Assembly (NCBI GenBank): GCA_949752795.1
Contig: OX457074.1
Coordinates: 6,275,527 to 6,339,526, forward strand
Direction of reading: 5' to 3'
Source of the DNA: Hyperoodon ampullatus
Lineage: Eukaryota; Chordata; Mammalia; Artiodactyla; Ziphiidae
DNA: 64,000 nt
Each line of letters begins with the position of its first letter. Position 1 is the stretch's first letter. Shown here piece after piece: positions 16,661 through 29,992 of this stretch. The notes beneath the pieces are model-generated. The model saw nothing but the letters and a program-made list of their open reading frames with translations, searched no databases and had not been told where the DNA came from. The translations under genes were made by a program, and so were the position numbers.

Positions 16661-18284
16661 GCCCACTGGCTCTAGAGCCTCATTTATCCATCCTTGAGGG
16701 GCTGTGGCTTTTAGGAGAGATTGGGGGAGTGGTCCAGGCCCAAGAAAGAACTCTTTCTTCCTCTCTTGTCCAGCCCCAATGCCAGCCTGGGCCCCCTCAA
16801 ACCATCTCTGTGCCCTAAGGTATTCCCAGGCCTCTTCCCTTAAGAGATACCAAGTGTTTCTCTAACCACTGATGTCTAGAGTCTTTTCTTAGCCCCCCAC
16901 CAGCCATGGGGGAAAGGAAGGGACGGTCAAGGCCCTCCCCATGTCACAGGTAGGAAGTCTGAGGTCCAGAGAGGTTCACAGTCAAGTTACCAGTTGGAGC
17001 CCTCCTTGCGATTCTCAGACCACCTTCCCCTCCAGGGTCTGCCCAGGGCTGGGCTTCTCATCTCCTCCTGGCAGAGTCCTATGTCCCCTGCCCAGGCCCC
17101 TTCACTTTGCCCATCCCTCTCCCCAAGTCCCAGCCACCTCTGTACAGCAAGGGTTAAGTCTCCTAGAGCTGAGGGCTGTCACTTCCAAGAATGACAAGCT
17201 GGGACCTGAACTGACCTGGACCTGAGTGTCTGTCGCCAGAAATGCAGGGCTAGCACGGGGGCCAGGAGCAGGCTGGCAGGTAGGATTGCAGGCCCAGGAG
17301 GCAATCAGGAGCCTGGAACACCCGGGTGCCCTGTCCCCTAGAAAGCTCTACCACCCGCTGGTTTCCCAGGCCAGCCTGCCTGTCTGGGCCAAGCATCCTG
17401 TGAGAACCTGCGCTGACACAACAAATAGGCTGATTCAAGTGTTTCCGTGTCCATGGGCCCGTCTGAGCCTGCCAGCTGCTAGAGCTGATAGAACAGAGAC
17501 TGACCATCCCACGTTTTAGATGCAGAAGTTTCAGAGGTTGAGGAAATTCTCAAGTGTCCACAGCAAGGAAGCTTCTCAGCCAGGATTCAATCCCAGCTCT
17601 GCCTGGGCTGTAAGCCTCACTTTTCAAAGACAGGTCCCCTCCTGCCAGAGGGTCCCCGAAAGTCTGAGCCAGAAAGGGCCTCAGGGGTCATCTAGACAAG
17701 TCTCTTAACTTTACAGATGGGGAAACCGAGGTCCAGAGAGGGGAAAGGTCATGTTCAAAGTCACACAACAGAACCTGCTTTGAAAGTGCCAAGTGTTTAA
17801 CAATTGTTAGCCAGGAATCTGAGCTAGGCAGGGTGAGAATGTATAGGGTGAAAAGAGCTGTGCCTGCACCCCAGAATCACATTCGGGTTGTTAGAACATT
17901 AACGGTTAGGTAACCAAAGGCCAGCAACAGACGGATTCACTAACCTTCTATTAGCTCCCTGTTCAAGAAAAATAAGGTCTAAGTTCTCCAGCCAATAACC
18001 CATGATGGCCAGTGCAAACTGAGCTCCACCCCAGCAGCCCAGTTTTCTCACTAACCCCTACATCCCCACTCATCTCCCAGCCTCTGCCTGAATTTCCTCT
18101 TCTGTCTTCTCTTTCTGCCCAGCTCTCACACTCTTTGAGGCCAAGTCTCAGTTCAACAGACAGATTTAAGATATGATTTCTGTAGACTGTGTGGCATAAA
18201 GTAGATGCTCATAAAAGACAGAAGAGAAAGAGAGAGGGGCAAGGAAGGGAGGAAGGGAGGAAAGGGAAGATGGTAAGGAAATGT
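16661..18284. other. Intergenic, no gene seen
   Basis: Non-repetitive except for a MIR; open frames here lack any family signature. Confidence 0.45.
17695..17775 (-). repeat. MIR SINE fragment
   Basis: 'tttacagatggggaaaccga' then 'aaagtcacacaacag'. Confidence 0.5.
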
Positions 18285-18425
18285 GGAAGGATGGTTGGAT
18301 GGATGGATAGATGGATGGATGGATGGATGGATGGATAGATGGATGGATGGATGGATGGATGGATGGATGGATGGATGGATTGGCAGGTGAGTGGGCAGAT
18401 GGATGGATGGATGGAAGGATAATGG
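18285..18425. repeat. (GGAT)n microsatellite
   Basis: About 140 bp of GGAT units with a few GATA interruptions, followed by a GGTGG-rich stretch to 18485. Likely polymorphic. Confidence 0.95.
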
Positions 18426-18489
18426 ATGGATAAATAGAAAAATGGAAGGTGGATGGGTGGTGGGTGGGTAGGTGGGTGGGCGGGGGTTT

Positions 18490-20400
18490 GAAGAATGGAT
18501 GGAACACAGGGAAAGGGAAGTCATCCCACCCATCCTAAGGTGGGCAAGCATCCTAGAGGAGTTCTTAACTTAGCTGAACCTCGACGATGAATAGATGCTA
18601 AGCAAGCTAAGGAAGTGAGGAAGGACATCCCATTTGCTCAGGAAAGCACCTGAGCAAAGACACATAGGCGTGAGACATGGGTCTGTTGGAGAATGCAAGC
18701 ACTTAAGCGTTGCTGGAGCACACTGCTGAAGGCTGGATCTGCCTGATGGAACTGAGAGCAGAGGCTGGGGGACAAAGGCCGTGCTAAGGAGCTCAGACTT
18801 TATCCTGACAACTCTGGGGGCACTGAAGGGTCCTAAGAAGGGCAATGACACTGTCAGGTGTGCTTACAAGGGCTACTCTGGCGTCCGTGTGGAACACACT
18901 TTGGGAGAGGGGAAGCAAAGGGAAAAGGGGGAAGGAGGATGTCGCTTGCCCTTATCCAGATAAGGGACGGGTTTGGCAGGCTTCTCTCCCAGGGAGTCCC
19001 ACGCCCTCACCTCAGATCACCTGGACTTCCCCTTTTTCAGCGCTCCCAGTACTTCTATGATCTGTGCGCCCCCCATTAGAGTTTACTACAGTGCCTTCGG
19101 GGGCCAGCCACAAAGTGTCTCTCTCGTGTGTTAATTTACTGTAATTACTCTGGTCTGACAGGGGAGACACAGCCCTTATGATTGGGGACATCCAGTCTAA
19201 TGCGGGAGGGCAAATGAGCCTACAGCCTTCTCTGCTCCGTAGGCTGAGGGGAGCCCAGAACCGAGGAGCCACCGGGGAGTTGGGTAGCACTTGGAAGCCT
19301 CCTTGGAAAGGTTTGACTCAGGTTTGAAAGAAGGAAGATCCCTGCATGGGTGGAGTGGGAGCCGGTATTCCCAGACAGGGGCGTGGCTGTGAGAGCTCCA
19401 GCGCCAGCAATGTCAGCATCCGGGAATCACAAGAGCTGTGTCAGGACCCTTGAGCAACAGGCCCTGGGAGAGGGTACGGGAGACCCCGCAAGAAAGGCAA
19501 GGCTTTCCAGGCTGAAGGGTAGAAAGAAAGGAGCAGTTTCCACCAGTCAGAGGTGGGGGACCAGGTTCAAGGCCGTGCAGCTCACCCCTCCCCACAGGCT
19601 GAGACACGGAGGAGTCACACTTGGGGTTCCAGCCTGGGCTCCCCCACTGACCAGCTGTGTGATTTTGGACAAGTCACTGCAGCCCTCTGAGCCTGTTTCC
19701 TATCAAATGGGCAAAATAATAGTTCCTCCCTCGCAGGATTATTGAGAGGAGTAGATAATTCATGGCTAGTAGCCAGCACGGTGCTTGGCAGAGAGGAAAT
19801 TTTTAGCTAAAAACTTACTTTAAATGAAGCCCTAGAGGTCAAGGGCGGGCAGGGGGTGAGCACAAATGGAAAACAGGTATCAAAATTCAGGCAAAGAACA
19901 AAGAGGGGTCCAGGAGAGCGCTGAGGCATCAGAGCGACAGGAGGAGGGAGGCCTCGGGAGAGCTGCTGAGGCCAGCAGGCCACAGTGATGAGCTGGTGAG
20001 TCTGCGAGGGCCTGGCCAGGGCGGAGTCTCTGGGAACTGGCAGATGCGGAAGCCCTGCCAAGGAAGAGTCAGCAGGGCGGCTTGGGTGTGAGGGGAAAAG
20101 GCAGGGGCCCACATTCTGAGGTTGGAGGTCCAGCACCGTCCCCCTGCACCACCACCCGCTGGGAGTGAGGGAGGCGGGGAAGCAGCAGCTCAGGGATTCC
20201 AGTGAGGCCCCGAGACCAGGGAAGTCCCACCAGTCACTCGGCATTACCTGGTTCTCCAAGCAGCCCTGGCTGTCGGTGCAACGGGGGCAACATCTGTCCT
20301 CAGACACATACACACACCCATTTCTATGTCACTCACTTCCAAAAGAGGGGACGGGGCAGCTTATGAGAAAAGACACATGCACAGCACAGCAAAAGAAACC
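18490..20400. other. Intergenic, no gene seen
   Basis: Contains one MIR and probably old repeat sequence around 18570-18860; no gene recognised. Confidence 0.4.
19630..19800 (+). repeat. MIR SINE fragment
   Basis: 'agctgtgtgattttggacaa' through 'gcacggtgcttggcagagag', covering most of a MIR. Confidence 0.65.
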
Positions 20401-20401
20401 A

Positions 20402-21238
20402 TAAACAAAACAAAAAGATAGCACACAGGCTGGGAGAAAACATTTGCAAACGATGCAGCTGACAAGGGGTTAATTTCCAAAATATACAGAGAGTTCATAC
20501 AGCTCAATATCAAAAACCAAACCACCCCATCAAAAAATGGGCATCATCAAAAAGTCTGCAAATAATTAATGCTAAAGAGGGTGTGGAAGGGAACCCTCCT
20601 ACAATGTTGGTGGGAATGAAAATTGATGCAGCCACTATGGAAAACAGTATGGAGGTTCCTTAAAAAACTAAAAATAGAGTTACCCATATGATCCAGCAAT
20701 CCCACTCCTGGGCATATATCTGGAAAAAATGAAAACTCTATTTTGAAAGGATACATGCACCCCAATGTCCATAGCAACAGTATTTACAATAGCCAAGACA
20801 TGGTAACAACCTAAGTGTCCATCAGCAGATGAATGGATAAAGAAGATGTGGCATACATACAATGGAATATTACTCAGCCATAAAAAGAATGAAGTAATGC
20901 CATTTGCAGCAACATAGATGGACCTAGAGATTATCATACTAAGTGAAGTAAGTCAGGCAGAGAAAGACAAATATTATATGATATCATTTATATGTGGGAA
21001 TCTAAAATATGATACAAATGAACTTATTTACAAAACAGAAACAGACTCACAGTCATAGAAAACAAACTTATGGTTACCAAAGGGATAAGAGAAGGGGGGG
21101 ATAAATTAGGAGTATGAGATTAACAGATATACACTACTATATATAAACTAGACAAGCAACAAGGATTTACTGTACAGCACAGGGAACTATATTCAATACC
21201 TTGTAATATCCTATAATGGAAAAGAAGCTGAAAAAGAA

Positions 21239-21272
<34 letters not shown>

Positions 21273-21350
21273 GGCATGTATAACTGAATCTACTTTGCTG
21301 TATACCTAAATATTGTAAATCAACTATAGTTCAATTTTAAAAAAGAAAAA
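20402..21350 (+). mobile_element. L1 3' fragment
   Basis: Same ORF2-end and 3' UTR wording as 31260-32298, with an internal (TA)n at 21250-21272. Confidence 0.85.
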
Positions 21351-21516
21351 AATGTATAACATAAAACTTACTTCATGTATAATAAAACTAAAAATATCCA
21401 TTAAAGAAAACTAAATCAAGTATTAGATAATAGAGTATATTGATGAACATGTTTTGGTTGCAAAAGACAGAAACCCAAATTGAATTAGTTTCAAAAAGAG
21501 GCAATTCATTGATTCA

Positions 21517-21519
<3 letters not shown>

Positions 21520-21555
<36 letters not shown>

Positions 21556-21593
21556 CTCGCTCTCGCTCTCGCTCTCTAATGCGCGCGCGCGCG

Positions 21594-21634
<41 letters not shown>
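21520..21634. repeat. Compound (TC)n-(GC)n-(AC)n microsatellite
   Basis: TC repeats with CG interruptions at 21520-21577, alternating GC at 21580-21602, then alternating AC to 21634. The purine-pyrimidine alternation of the last two parts can adopt Z-DNA. Confidence 0.95.
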
Positions 21635-21636
<2 letters not shown>

Positions 21637-22884
21637 CTGGAACCATGGCTGAAGGCAGTCCTAAACTCATCCTTCAGCCTCTTGGCTAGAGAGGATCAAC
21701 TCGAATTTGAAAAAATCCAGGGAAGGCCACCTGCATGGCCTGATGTGGCCAGTAGCCAGAATCCTATATGGCCAACCCAGCAGGCATACTTGCCCCACAG
21801 CCCCAAGCCCCAACCAAGGAGTAAAGGTCTAGTATCAGAAAAAGTGAGGGGCACAGATTTGGCCCCAACATCTATTATCTAAGCAGCCACCCCAATTTGT
21901 GTCTACTGCAAAAGGGAGGTGGTGGTAACTATAGGGAAGAGGCTGCTAGACCTGACCTCTAGCACTGGGTTTCCCGGCAACCAAGACAAAAAAGGAAACA
22001 TGATGAAATATAAAACTCTCACTAATTAAAAAGGAGGCACATCTGACTGTCAAGAGAGATAAATATCTTCTAAGGTCTGAGGTCTGAGAAGAATCTGTCT
22101 TCGTAGACTCTGAAGGACACTTAGAGCTTTCATTTCCTGAGCCCTGGGCTAGGCACTACCACCGATATTCTCACTTAATCCTAAACCTCTTGGGAAAGGT
22201 TACAGTGTCCATGTTATAGACTTAGAGAGGTAAAGGCAAGGAAGCTCCCTGGGCCTCAGTCCCCAAGTGCTGAGCCGCTCCCAGCTGTCACTGAATGTGC
22301 AGCTGTCCCAAAGCTGCCAGGATGCTCCATAAAGCCAACCCCTGGCAGCATCACAGCCTCCTGTTACCACCAAGCTCTGGTCACTTCTCTTAGGCACTTA
22401 CTGGCCAGATTTGTCAGCAGCAGAGACTTTTGCCTGAGGACCTTCTCTGGCCACAAGAGCCCATTCTGCCAATGTACAGGACAGGCCAGAGTGCTGGGGG
22501 GGTTAATGCCACTCCCCCTACCTGAGACTGATGGAATGGGAGGATAAATACCCCAGCTCCCTCGTCCTTTGGAAAGAACGCTGAGGTGGGAGTTCCCTGG
22601 TGGGATTAAGCTCCAGTTGTCCACAGTGTTCACTTGCTTGATAACACAGCCCTTATTAGCTTCCTTCCCCTCCTGTCTCACTTCCCACTTCCTAATGGTG
22701 TTTCATGAGACGTCACCCAAAACACTTCTTGCACTTGAAATTTTTGTCTAAGGATCTGCTTCTAAAACCCAAACTGAGGCATCTGAGCTTTTGGGTTTTA
22801 ACTATATATGCCAGTGGTATGCTGGTAAATATTCACCCACCAGATATCCAGGGAGAGGGGAAATATATACATTACACACAGACA

Positions 22885-23095
22885 GTATATAATATATAAT
22901 TTACTAATATATAATTATATAATTTTATAATATATTGTACATCTATTATATAGACTAATATATAATTATATAATTTTACAATATATTGTATATGTATTAT
23001 ATAATAATACGGAATATGTTACAAATTATAAATATGTAATTTTATAATGTATAACTATATATTACACATAATATATTATATAGTTATATATCATA
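22885..23095. repeat. AT-rich simple sequence
   Basis: About 210 bp of TA-rich sequence with repeated 'ataatatattgta' words next to an L1 3' fragment. Confidence 0.8.
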
Positions 23096-23665
23096 TAATG
23101 TATACCAGAACTATTCACAATAACACAGACTTGGAAACAACCTAAATGTCCATCGACAGGTGAATGGATAAAGAAGATGTGGTACATATACACGATGGAA
23201 TACAGCTCAGCCATAAAAAAAGAATGAAATAATGCCATTTGCAGCAACATGGATGGACCTAGAGATTATCATACTAAGTGAAGTAATTCAGAAAGAGAAA
23301 GACAAATACCATATGATCTCACTTGTGTGTGGAATCTAAAATATGACACAAATGAACCTATCTATGAAACAGAAACAGACTCACACATATAGAGAACAGA
23401 CTTGCTGTTGCCAAGGTGGAGGGGGTGAGGGAGAGGGATGGATTGGGAGTTTGGGGTTAGCAGATGCAAACTGTTATATATAGAATGGATAAACAACAAG
23501 GTCCTACTATATAGCACAGGGAAATATATTCAATATCCTGTGATAAACCATAATGGGAAAGAATATGAAAAAGAATGCTTATATATATGTATAAATGAAT
23601 CACTTTGATGTACAGCAGAAATCAACCTAAAATTGTAAATCAACTATACTTCAATAAAATAACAA
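23095..23665 (+). mobile_element. L1 3' fragment
   Basis: Ends 'caactatacttcaataaaat'; parallels 31745-32290. Preceded by AT-rich simple sequence. Confidence 0.85.
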
Positions 23666-23697
23666 AAAAACTTTCATATAGCAATATAAAATTGACA

Positions 23698-23994
23698 GTC
23701 CAACAGAGAGGGGGAAGGGTAAACTGGGATGAAGTGAGAGAGTGGCATGGACACGTATACACTACCAAATATAAAATAGATAGCTAGTGGGAAGCAGATG
23801 CATAGCACAGGGAGGTCAGCTCCGTGCTTTGTGACCACCTAGAGGGGTGGGATAGGGAGGGTGGGAGGGAGACACAAGAGGGAGGAGATATGGGGATATA
23901 TGTGTATGTATAACTGACTCACTTTGTTATAAGGCAGAAACTAACACACCATTGTAAAGCAATTATACGCCAATAAAGATGTTAAAAAAAAAAC
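23698..23994 (+). mobile_element. L1 3' fragment (second subfamily)
   Basis: The 3' UTR type with 'gtgctttgtgaccacctaga' and 'ccaataaagatgtt', different from the preceding fragment. Confidence 0.8.
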
Positions 23995-24682
23995 ACAATG
24001 ATTTAAACCTTAAAAAAAAAAAAGTGACAATCCAGGATATTAGTGTGTGCAATCTGTTTTTAACTAGGAAGGTGATGTGGTATTCAACAAATTAACTGAA
24101 CTGATTCTTTGGTTTTTCATTTTTTGTTTATTTTCTTTGTTCATAGACACACATACACAATTTTATGTATATATATATAGGTGTGTGCACATTTTTTCCT
24201 TTCCTGTTTTCTTGGATCCCCTCTTCTCTTCTACTCTCCCCCTCCACCACATCAGTCTCCCACCCTACCACCAAGGTAATCCATGCTAATCACAGCATAT
24301 GTTCCCATTTATATTTTTGGTGCTCATAACTGTACACACACACACATGCATTTACATAAATGGGGAACTGGCTTTTATTTACTCACACAAGTGAGATCAA
24401 TATCCTACAAGTGTTTTTCTACATTTAAGGAATCTCTCTTGTCATCTGACATAGCTCCAATTTACTGATCATGACAGCTGCTGAATATTCCATAGTATGA
24501 GTGGAGCACTGTTACTGAACCAAACTTGGGTCCACTTGCCTGCACACAGTAAAGCCAATCTACTGACACCGGGTTGTGGTGAAGGAAAGTGCAGCGTTTA
24601 TTGCAGGCACCAAACAAGGAGTCTGGGACAGCTAATGCTCAAAAAGCCTGAACTCCTCGATGGGTTTCAGCAAAATATTTTT

Positions 24683-25415
24683 TTTAATTTTTATTTTATA
24701 TGGGTATATAGTTGATTAACAATGTTGTGTTTACAGGTGTACAGCAAAGTGATTCAGTTATACATATCCTTGTATCTATTCTTTTTCAAGTTCTTTTCCC
24801 ATTTAGGTTATTACAGAATATTGAGCAGAGTTCCCGGCACTATACAGTGGGTTCTTGTTGGTTATCTATATTAAATATAGTAGTGTGTGTATGTCAATCC
24901 CAAACTCCCAATTTATCCCCCCCCACGTTTCTCCTTTGGTAACCATAAGTTTCTTTCCTAAGTCTGTGAGTCTGTTTCTGTTTTGTAAATAAATTCATTT
25001 GTATCATTTTTTTAGATTCCACATACAAGCAGAATATCATATGATATTTGTCTTTGTCTGACTTACTTTACCTAGTGTGATAATCTCCAGGTCTATCCAT
25101 GTTGCTACAAATTGCTTCCATGTCTTGGCTATTGTAAGTAGTGTGCAATGAACATTGGGGTACATGTATCCTTTCGAACCATGGTTTTCTCTGGATATAT
25201 GTCCAGGAGTGGGATTGCTGGATTATATGGTAGCTCTAGTTTTAGTTTTTTAAAGAACCTCCATACTTTTCTCCATAGTGGTTGTACCAATTTACATTCC
25301 CACCAACAGTGTAGGAGGGTTTCCTTTTCTCCACACCCTCTCCAACATTTATTGTTTGTAGACTTTTTGATGATGACCATCAAAAAGACTACAAACAATA
25401 AATGTTCGCTATCAT
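24683..25415 (-). mobile_element. L1 3' fragment with 5' inversion, inserted in an LTR
   Basis: Minus-strand L1 3' end flanked by CAGCAAAATATTTTT (24668-24682) and CAGCAAAACATTTTT (25416-25430), a one-mismatch target duplication inside LTR sequence. Its distal end carries a small inverted piece (see the inverted repeat at 25344-25406). Confidence 0.85.
25344..25406. repeat. Near-perfect inverted repeat at an L1 5' inversion
   Basis: Arms of 29 bp (25344-25372 and 25378-25406) with one mismatch and a 5-bp spacer ATGAC. Both arms are the same piece of L1 ORF2 3' sequence in opposite orientations, as expected from twin priming with a short overlap. Confidence 0.88.
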
Positions 25416-26067
25416 CAGCAAAACATTTTTAAAGGCCAGGTGAGGGAAGGGAGTCCCAGGGTATATGATCAGCTCATGCACAATTCTCTGATTGGTTGAT
25501 GGTGAGGTAACAGAGTGGTATCACTCTGTTAAAATTATTCAGTCCTTAAGCTCCAGTAGGTCTGGGGGCTACATGCTCATGGTCATCAAGTAGTTAATTT
25601 ATTCCATTTGGTGGGGGGTTTAGCATCTGTAAAACAACTCAGGAAATGTGCATCAGATACTATTATCTAGGTACTTCAGAGAGGAAATAAAGCAGAGGAT
25701 ATGGGGGAAGGGTCTGTCCCAGGAAGGCCCCATAGGGTCCTGCTTGGTTACGGCACTATCCCCTTTACTAGACACTACCAATGGTTGTCACTTGGTTTTC
25801 CATTTTCAGCCACTATAAATATTGCAGCAATAAATATCCTTGTACATATGTCCTTTTATACTGGTCTTTTATTTCTATTAACTTATTCATTTAATAATGA
25901 AGGCCCTTAAATATTTGAAAATCACCTTTGCCACGTACTCACATATAAGGAGGCCAGAAAGGAGCCTCGGAGAATAAAAATCTTGGGGACAGAACAATGG
26001 ATGAATGTTTTGGTTTTTTATATTTCCATTTATGTTGTCACACTACTCATATGGCAGATAAAAACTG

Positions 26068-26520
26068 TGTTACTGAACTCAAGTTCATGTGCCCTATGCA
26101 CAGTGAGGCCAAACAAACCAAAACATCGGATTTTGGAGCAGAGAAGTAGTTTTGCAGGGTCATATAGGGAGAACGGGTGGCTCGTGCCCAAAAAAAAACC
26201 CCAAACTCTCTGAAGGGTTTCAGCAAAGCATTTTTAAAGAAAAACTCAGGAAGTATTCATGAGATACTATTATCTGGGTACTTCAGAGAGGAGCTACATT
26301 CCAACAGAGGATATGAAGGAGGGGTCTGTCCCGGGAAGACTCCACAGGGTCCTGCTTGGTTACAATTGGAAGGAACAAAACATATCTGTTTTAAGTGTAA
26401 TAATCTTATAATTGTAGGAAAGAAAGGAACATTTGGACCCCATCAGTGGGTTAACAGGGAACCGAGTCAGAAATGGACTCTCCTTCCAAATAGCCTTTTA
26501 TGCTTTAACACCCCTTGATC
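26068..26520. mobile_element. Second LTR of the same family
   Basis: Also starts TGTTACTGAAC and shares 'gatactattatctgggtact' and 'agggtcctgcttggttac' with the LTR at 24510-25765, in the same orientation but with an internal deletion. The family name is not assigned. Confidence 0.6.
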
Positions 26521-27365
26521 TGCTCAAAGCCCTTCTGGCGTCCTGGACAGATGGGGAAGCAGGGACACAGAGCTATGTCTGCCCATGGCAGTGACCACAC
26601 AGCACATCAGAGGAAGTGGCAGCACATCAGAGGGAGGCCAGATAAAGAGCTGCACTTGCTCAGTGCCTCAGCTCTCACAGCCCCGACTCCACCCCTCCAT
26701 AGCTCAAAAAGATACTTGCTTTCTCTTCTGCGGCAACCCTGGAGCAATGTGATGAAAGGCACGTGGAATCTAGAGAAGCCTGTCCCCAAGAATCTTCCTT
26801 CTGAGAACGTTCCATGGAGACCAGAGACAGCAGAGTCTTCTACACCAAACCCATGGCTCTAATCCACAAATCTTGAGTGTCCCTTACATGCTAGGTGCTG
26901 TCTAAGTTTGTTGGGGACAGGCAAAACCAAAAGCTTCACATGTGTTATGTTTCAGGAAGCCATCAGAAGATCTTAAACTACAAGCTACAGCAATGGGAAG
27001 GCAAACAGAAGAAATCACTTATCTCAGATATCAGGAGTGACACAGTGCTTTTAATAGCTCTCAGAAACAATGGGCCCAAAGAATGCAAAACCTTTAGGAG
27101 CTTACCACTAAGCCACTGACATCAGCAGATACACTTTATGGGCTATCATTAATTCTCACCTCAGCCATTGTTTAGCACTTTATGCAATTATCTAAAACAA
27201 TATTTTACCAACTTTGACACTTAACTCAAGTATTAAGAATCAGAGGGTGTGTTCAAAATAGACAAGTTACAAGGAACATTCAAGAGCACTCAACCTCCTC
27301 ATCTCAGGTGCCAGGATCTTAGGAGGCAGGAAAGACCAGCCAAGAGCAAAATGCAGTTTGATTTG

Positions 27366-27662
27366 ACATAGAGAACAGACTTGTGGTTGCCAAGGGGGAG
27401 GGGACATGGGGGAGGGATGGATTGGGAGTTTGGGATTAGCGGAAGCAAACTAGTATATATAGGATGGATAAACAATAAGGACTATATAGCACAGGGACCT
27501 ATGTTCCATATCCTGTGATAAACCATAATGGAAAAGAATATGAAAAAGAATATATATATGAATATATATATATATATAAAACTGAGCCGCTTTGCTGTAC
27601 AGCAGAAATTAACACAACATTGTAAATCAACTATACTTCAATAAAATTTTAAAAAATTAAAA
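27366..27662 (+). mobile_element. L1 3' fragment
   Basis: Parallels 23383-23665, beginning at 'agagaacagacttgtggttg' and ending in an A-rich tail. Confidence 0.8.
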
Positions 27663-27796
27663 ATGCAGTCTGATTTAGACTTGAATCTTAGCTTGAGAAA
27701 TCCAAGCATTTCAGGATGGAAAACCTGTTTCCTTTACTGAAAGTGAAATTTACATTTCTGCTTCGATAATGTCTTTCTGTCAAGGGGGCTCATGAT

Positions 27797-28104
27797 GAAT
27801 ATAACAAAACGGAAATAGACTCAGAGGTATAGAGCACAAACTAGTGGTTACCAGCGGGGAGAGGGAAGGGAGGAGGGGCAATATAGGGGTAGAGGATTAA
27901 TAGGTACGAACTACTATGTATAAAATAAATAGGCTACAAGGACATATTGTACAGCACAAGGAATATAGCCAATAGTTTATAATAACTTTAAATGGAGTGT
28001 AAACTATAAAAATATTTAGCCACCATGTTGTACACCTGAAACTAATATAATGTTGAAAATCCACTATACCTCAATAAAATAAAAATATTAATAAAAAATA
28101 AAAG
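27797..28104 (+). mobile_element. L1 3' fragment, diverged
   Basis: Begins 'gaatataacaaaacggaaat' and ends 'ctcaataaaataaaaatatt'; older than its neighbours. Confidence 0.75.
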
Positions 28105-28509
28105 GGGCTCATGTTTTGTTTACACTGGACACAGCAATGAAGAGGAGACACGTGGTTCCTGCTCTTAGGCCATTTTTCTAACTAGCTGAGAGACCCAAAG
28201 AAATTTTTTTTCCTTGATTAGTTGAAATCTCAGTTTCCCCATCTGTCAAATGGAGGACTTTCTCATGGAGCTTCCCGAGGGTCCACCGATGGGTGGTATT
28301 CATTCTGAAGACACAGGCACAAACAGTTTTGCTAAAATCACTCCCCATACCCAGGTAAAGTGTGTTCTGCACACTCTGTTCTGACATCTCATTACTGAAC
28401 AACTCATGAGCATGTGCTCAGGAGTTTTTAACAACCCAGATCAGGACTATATGTCTGTGTCAGAGTTCTTCCATAACATCAGCTTTAAAAGTGACAGATG
28501 AATCAATTC

Positions 28510-29470
28510 ACAAAAGATATTTTTTAAAGATAATACTCAAAGTTGGTGAGCATGTTTTGAAATAGGCACTCCCATTCCCTGCTGGAAAAATATGTAAATT
28601 GGTACAACTGCTCTTTAAATCAATTTGGCAATACAAATTAAGACCCTTAAAATATTCATTATCTTCTCACCTAGTAATTATTCTTCTGGGAATCTAGCCT
28701 AAAGAAATACTGCAAAAAATATATGAAAACAAAGCTTTATGCAGAAAGATGTTCCATTGTTGCATTACTTTAAATGGTAACCAAAAAAAGTGGAAACAGC
28801 ATTAAATTGTATTTGTTGTGATTGTAGTTATTTTTATATATGTATATATATATATATATATGAAAGAAGCTCACCAAAATGTTATCAGTGAAGAACATGA
28901 GTTCCCACATTGAAAGATTCTGCTAAGTGCCTAATCCAACAGATGAAGACACAGCCACATCAAGGCAGAATATGTGATATTTCAGCCACTGGAGAGAAAG
29001 AGAAGAAGCTAAAACCTGCTGGCGGAAGGGTGGGAATGGGATAGTACGAAGGATCTAGAATCAAAATAGAATTAGACTTCTCAAGTGTAATACCGGAAGC
29101 CAGGAATCAGTGAAGAAACAATACCTTCAGAATGCTGAGGAAAAATTATTTCCAACCTAGAATTCCATACCCAGCCAAGCTATCAGTCAAGAGACTAACA
29201 ATATTTTCAGAAATGAAAGGTCTCAAAAACTTTAACCTCTATAAAACTTTTCATAAGATTATGTGTTTCACTCAAATAAAGGGAGGGAGAGGGAGAAAAA
29301 AGAAGACATGGGATCCAGAAAACAAAGGGTGCAATAGAGAAAGAAGAGATGCCCAAGACGATGGTGAAGGGAGATGCCTGGCTAACAGCAGGCCCAGAGA
29401 GCACTCAGAACAGACTGGAGCAGGAGCACAGAGGGCTCCAGTAAGGACATCTTCCAGAACATGAAATTGA
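28510..29470. mobile_element. Old LINE-like sequence
   Basis: Contains wording typical of old L1 copies, 'taaattggtacaactgctct' near 28596 and 'tagaattccatacccagcca' near 29160. A short (TA)n lies at 28838-28862. Boundaries and subfamily are uncertain. Confidence 0.45.
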
Positions 29471-29612
29471 TGGAATAGGCAGTGTTTAACACATTAAGAG
29501 GAGATGTATACTTCTGGCAATGAAGTAGTGATAGGTACAAAGAAAACTTATACAAACTGAAAAACAGATATTGATTCTGAGGAAATTTAATATAGTGTAA
29601 AACATGATTTGG

Positions 29613-29825
29613 GGGCCTCCCTGGTGGCGCAGTGGTTGAGAGTCCGCCTGCCGATGCAGGGGATACGGGTTCGTGCCCCGGTCTGGGAGGATCCCATATG
29701 CCGCGGAGCGGCTGGGCCCGTGAGCCATGGCCGCTGAGCCTGCGCATCCGGAGCCTGTGCTCCGCAACGGGAGAGACCACAACAGTGAGAGGCCCGCGTA
29801 CCGCAAAAAAAAAAAAAAAAAAAAA
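29613..29825 (+). mobile_element. CHR SINE with target duplication
   Basis: Flanked by AAAACATGATTTGG at 29599-29612 and 29826-29839, with a long A tail. Confidence 0.92.
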
Positions 29826-29992
29826 AAAACATGATTTGGTTGTGAATAATATTTAAATAGTCATAAAAATGTAAACATTAAACATTTATCTAATGAAAAT
29901 TTATTGAGAGGGTAGGAAAAAGTGGATAGGGAAAATGCACATAGAGAGCTAAATTCTCTTCCTATACAGCAGCGATTAAAAGCTAAAACTGA

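Larger units (their letters stand above)
24510..25765. mobile_element. Solo LTR-like element split by an L1
   Basis: Starts TGTTACTGAAC and resumes after the L1 at about 25431. Its 3' part (TCTGTCCCAGGAAGGCCCCA, then GGGTCCTGCTTGGTTAC) matches the element at 26068-26520. No internal gag/pol coding lies between the two. It sits in old interspersed sequence; the 3' border is approximate. Confidence 0.65.
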
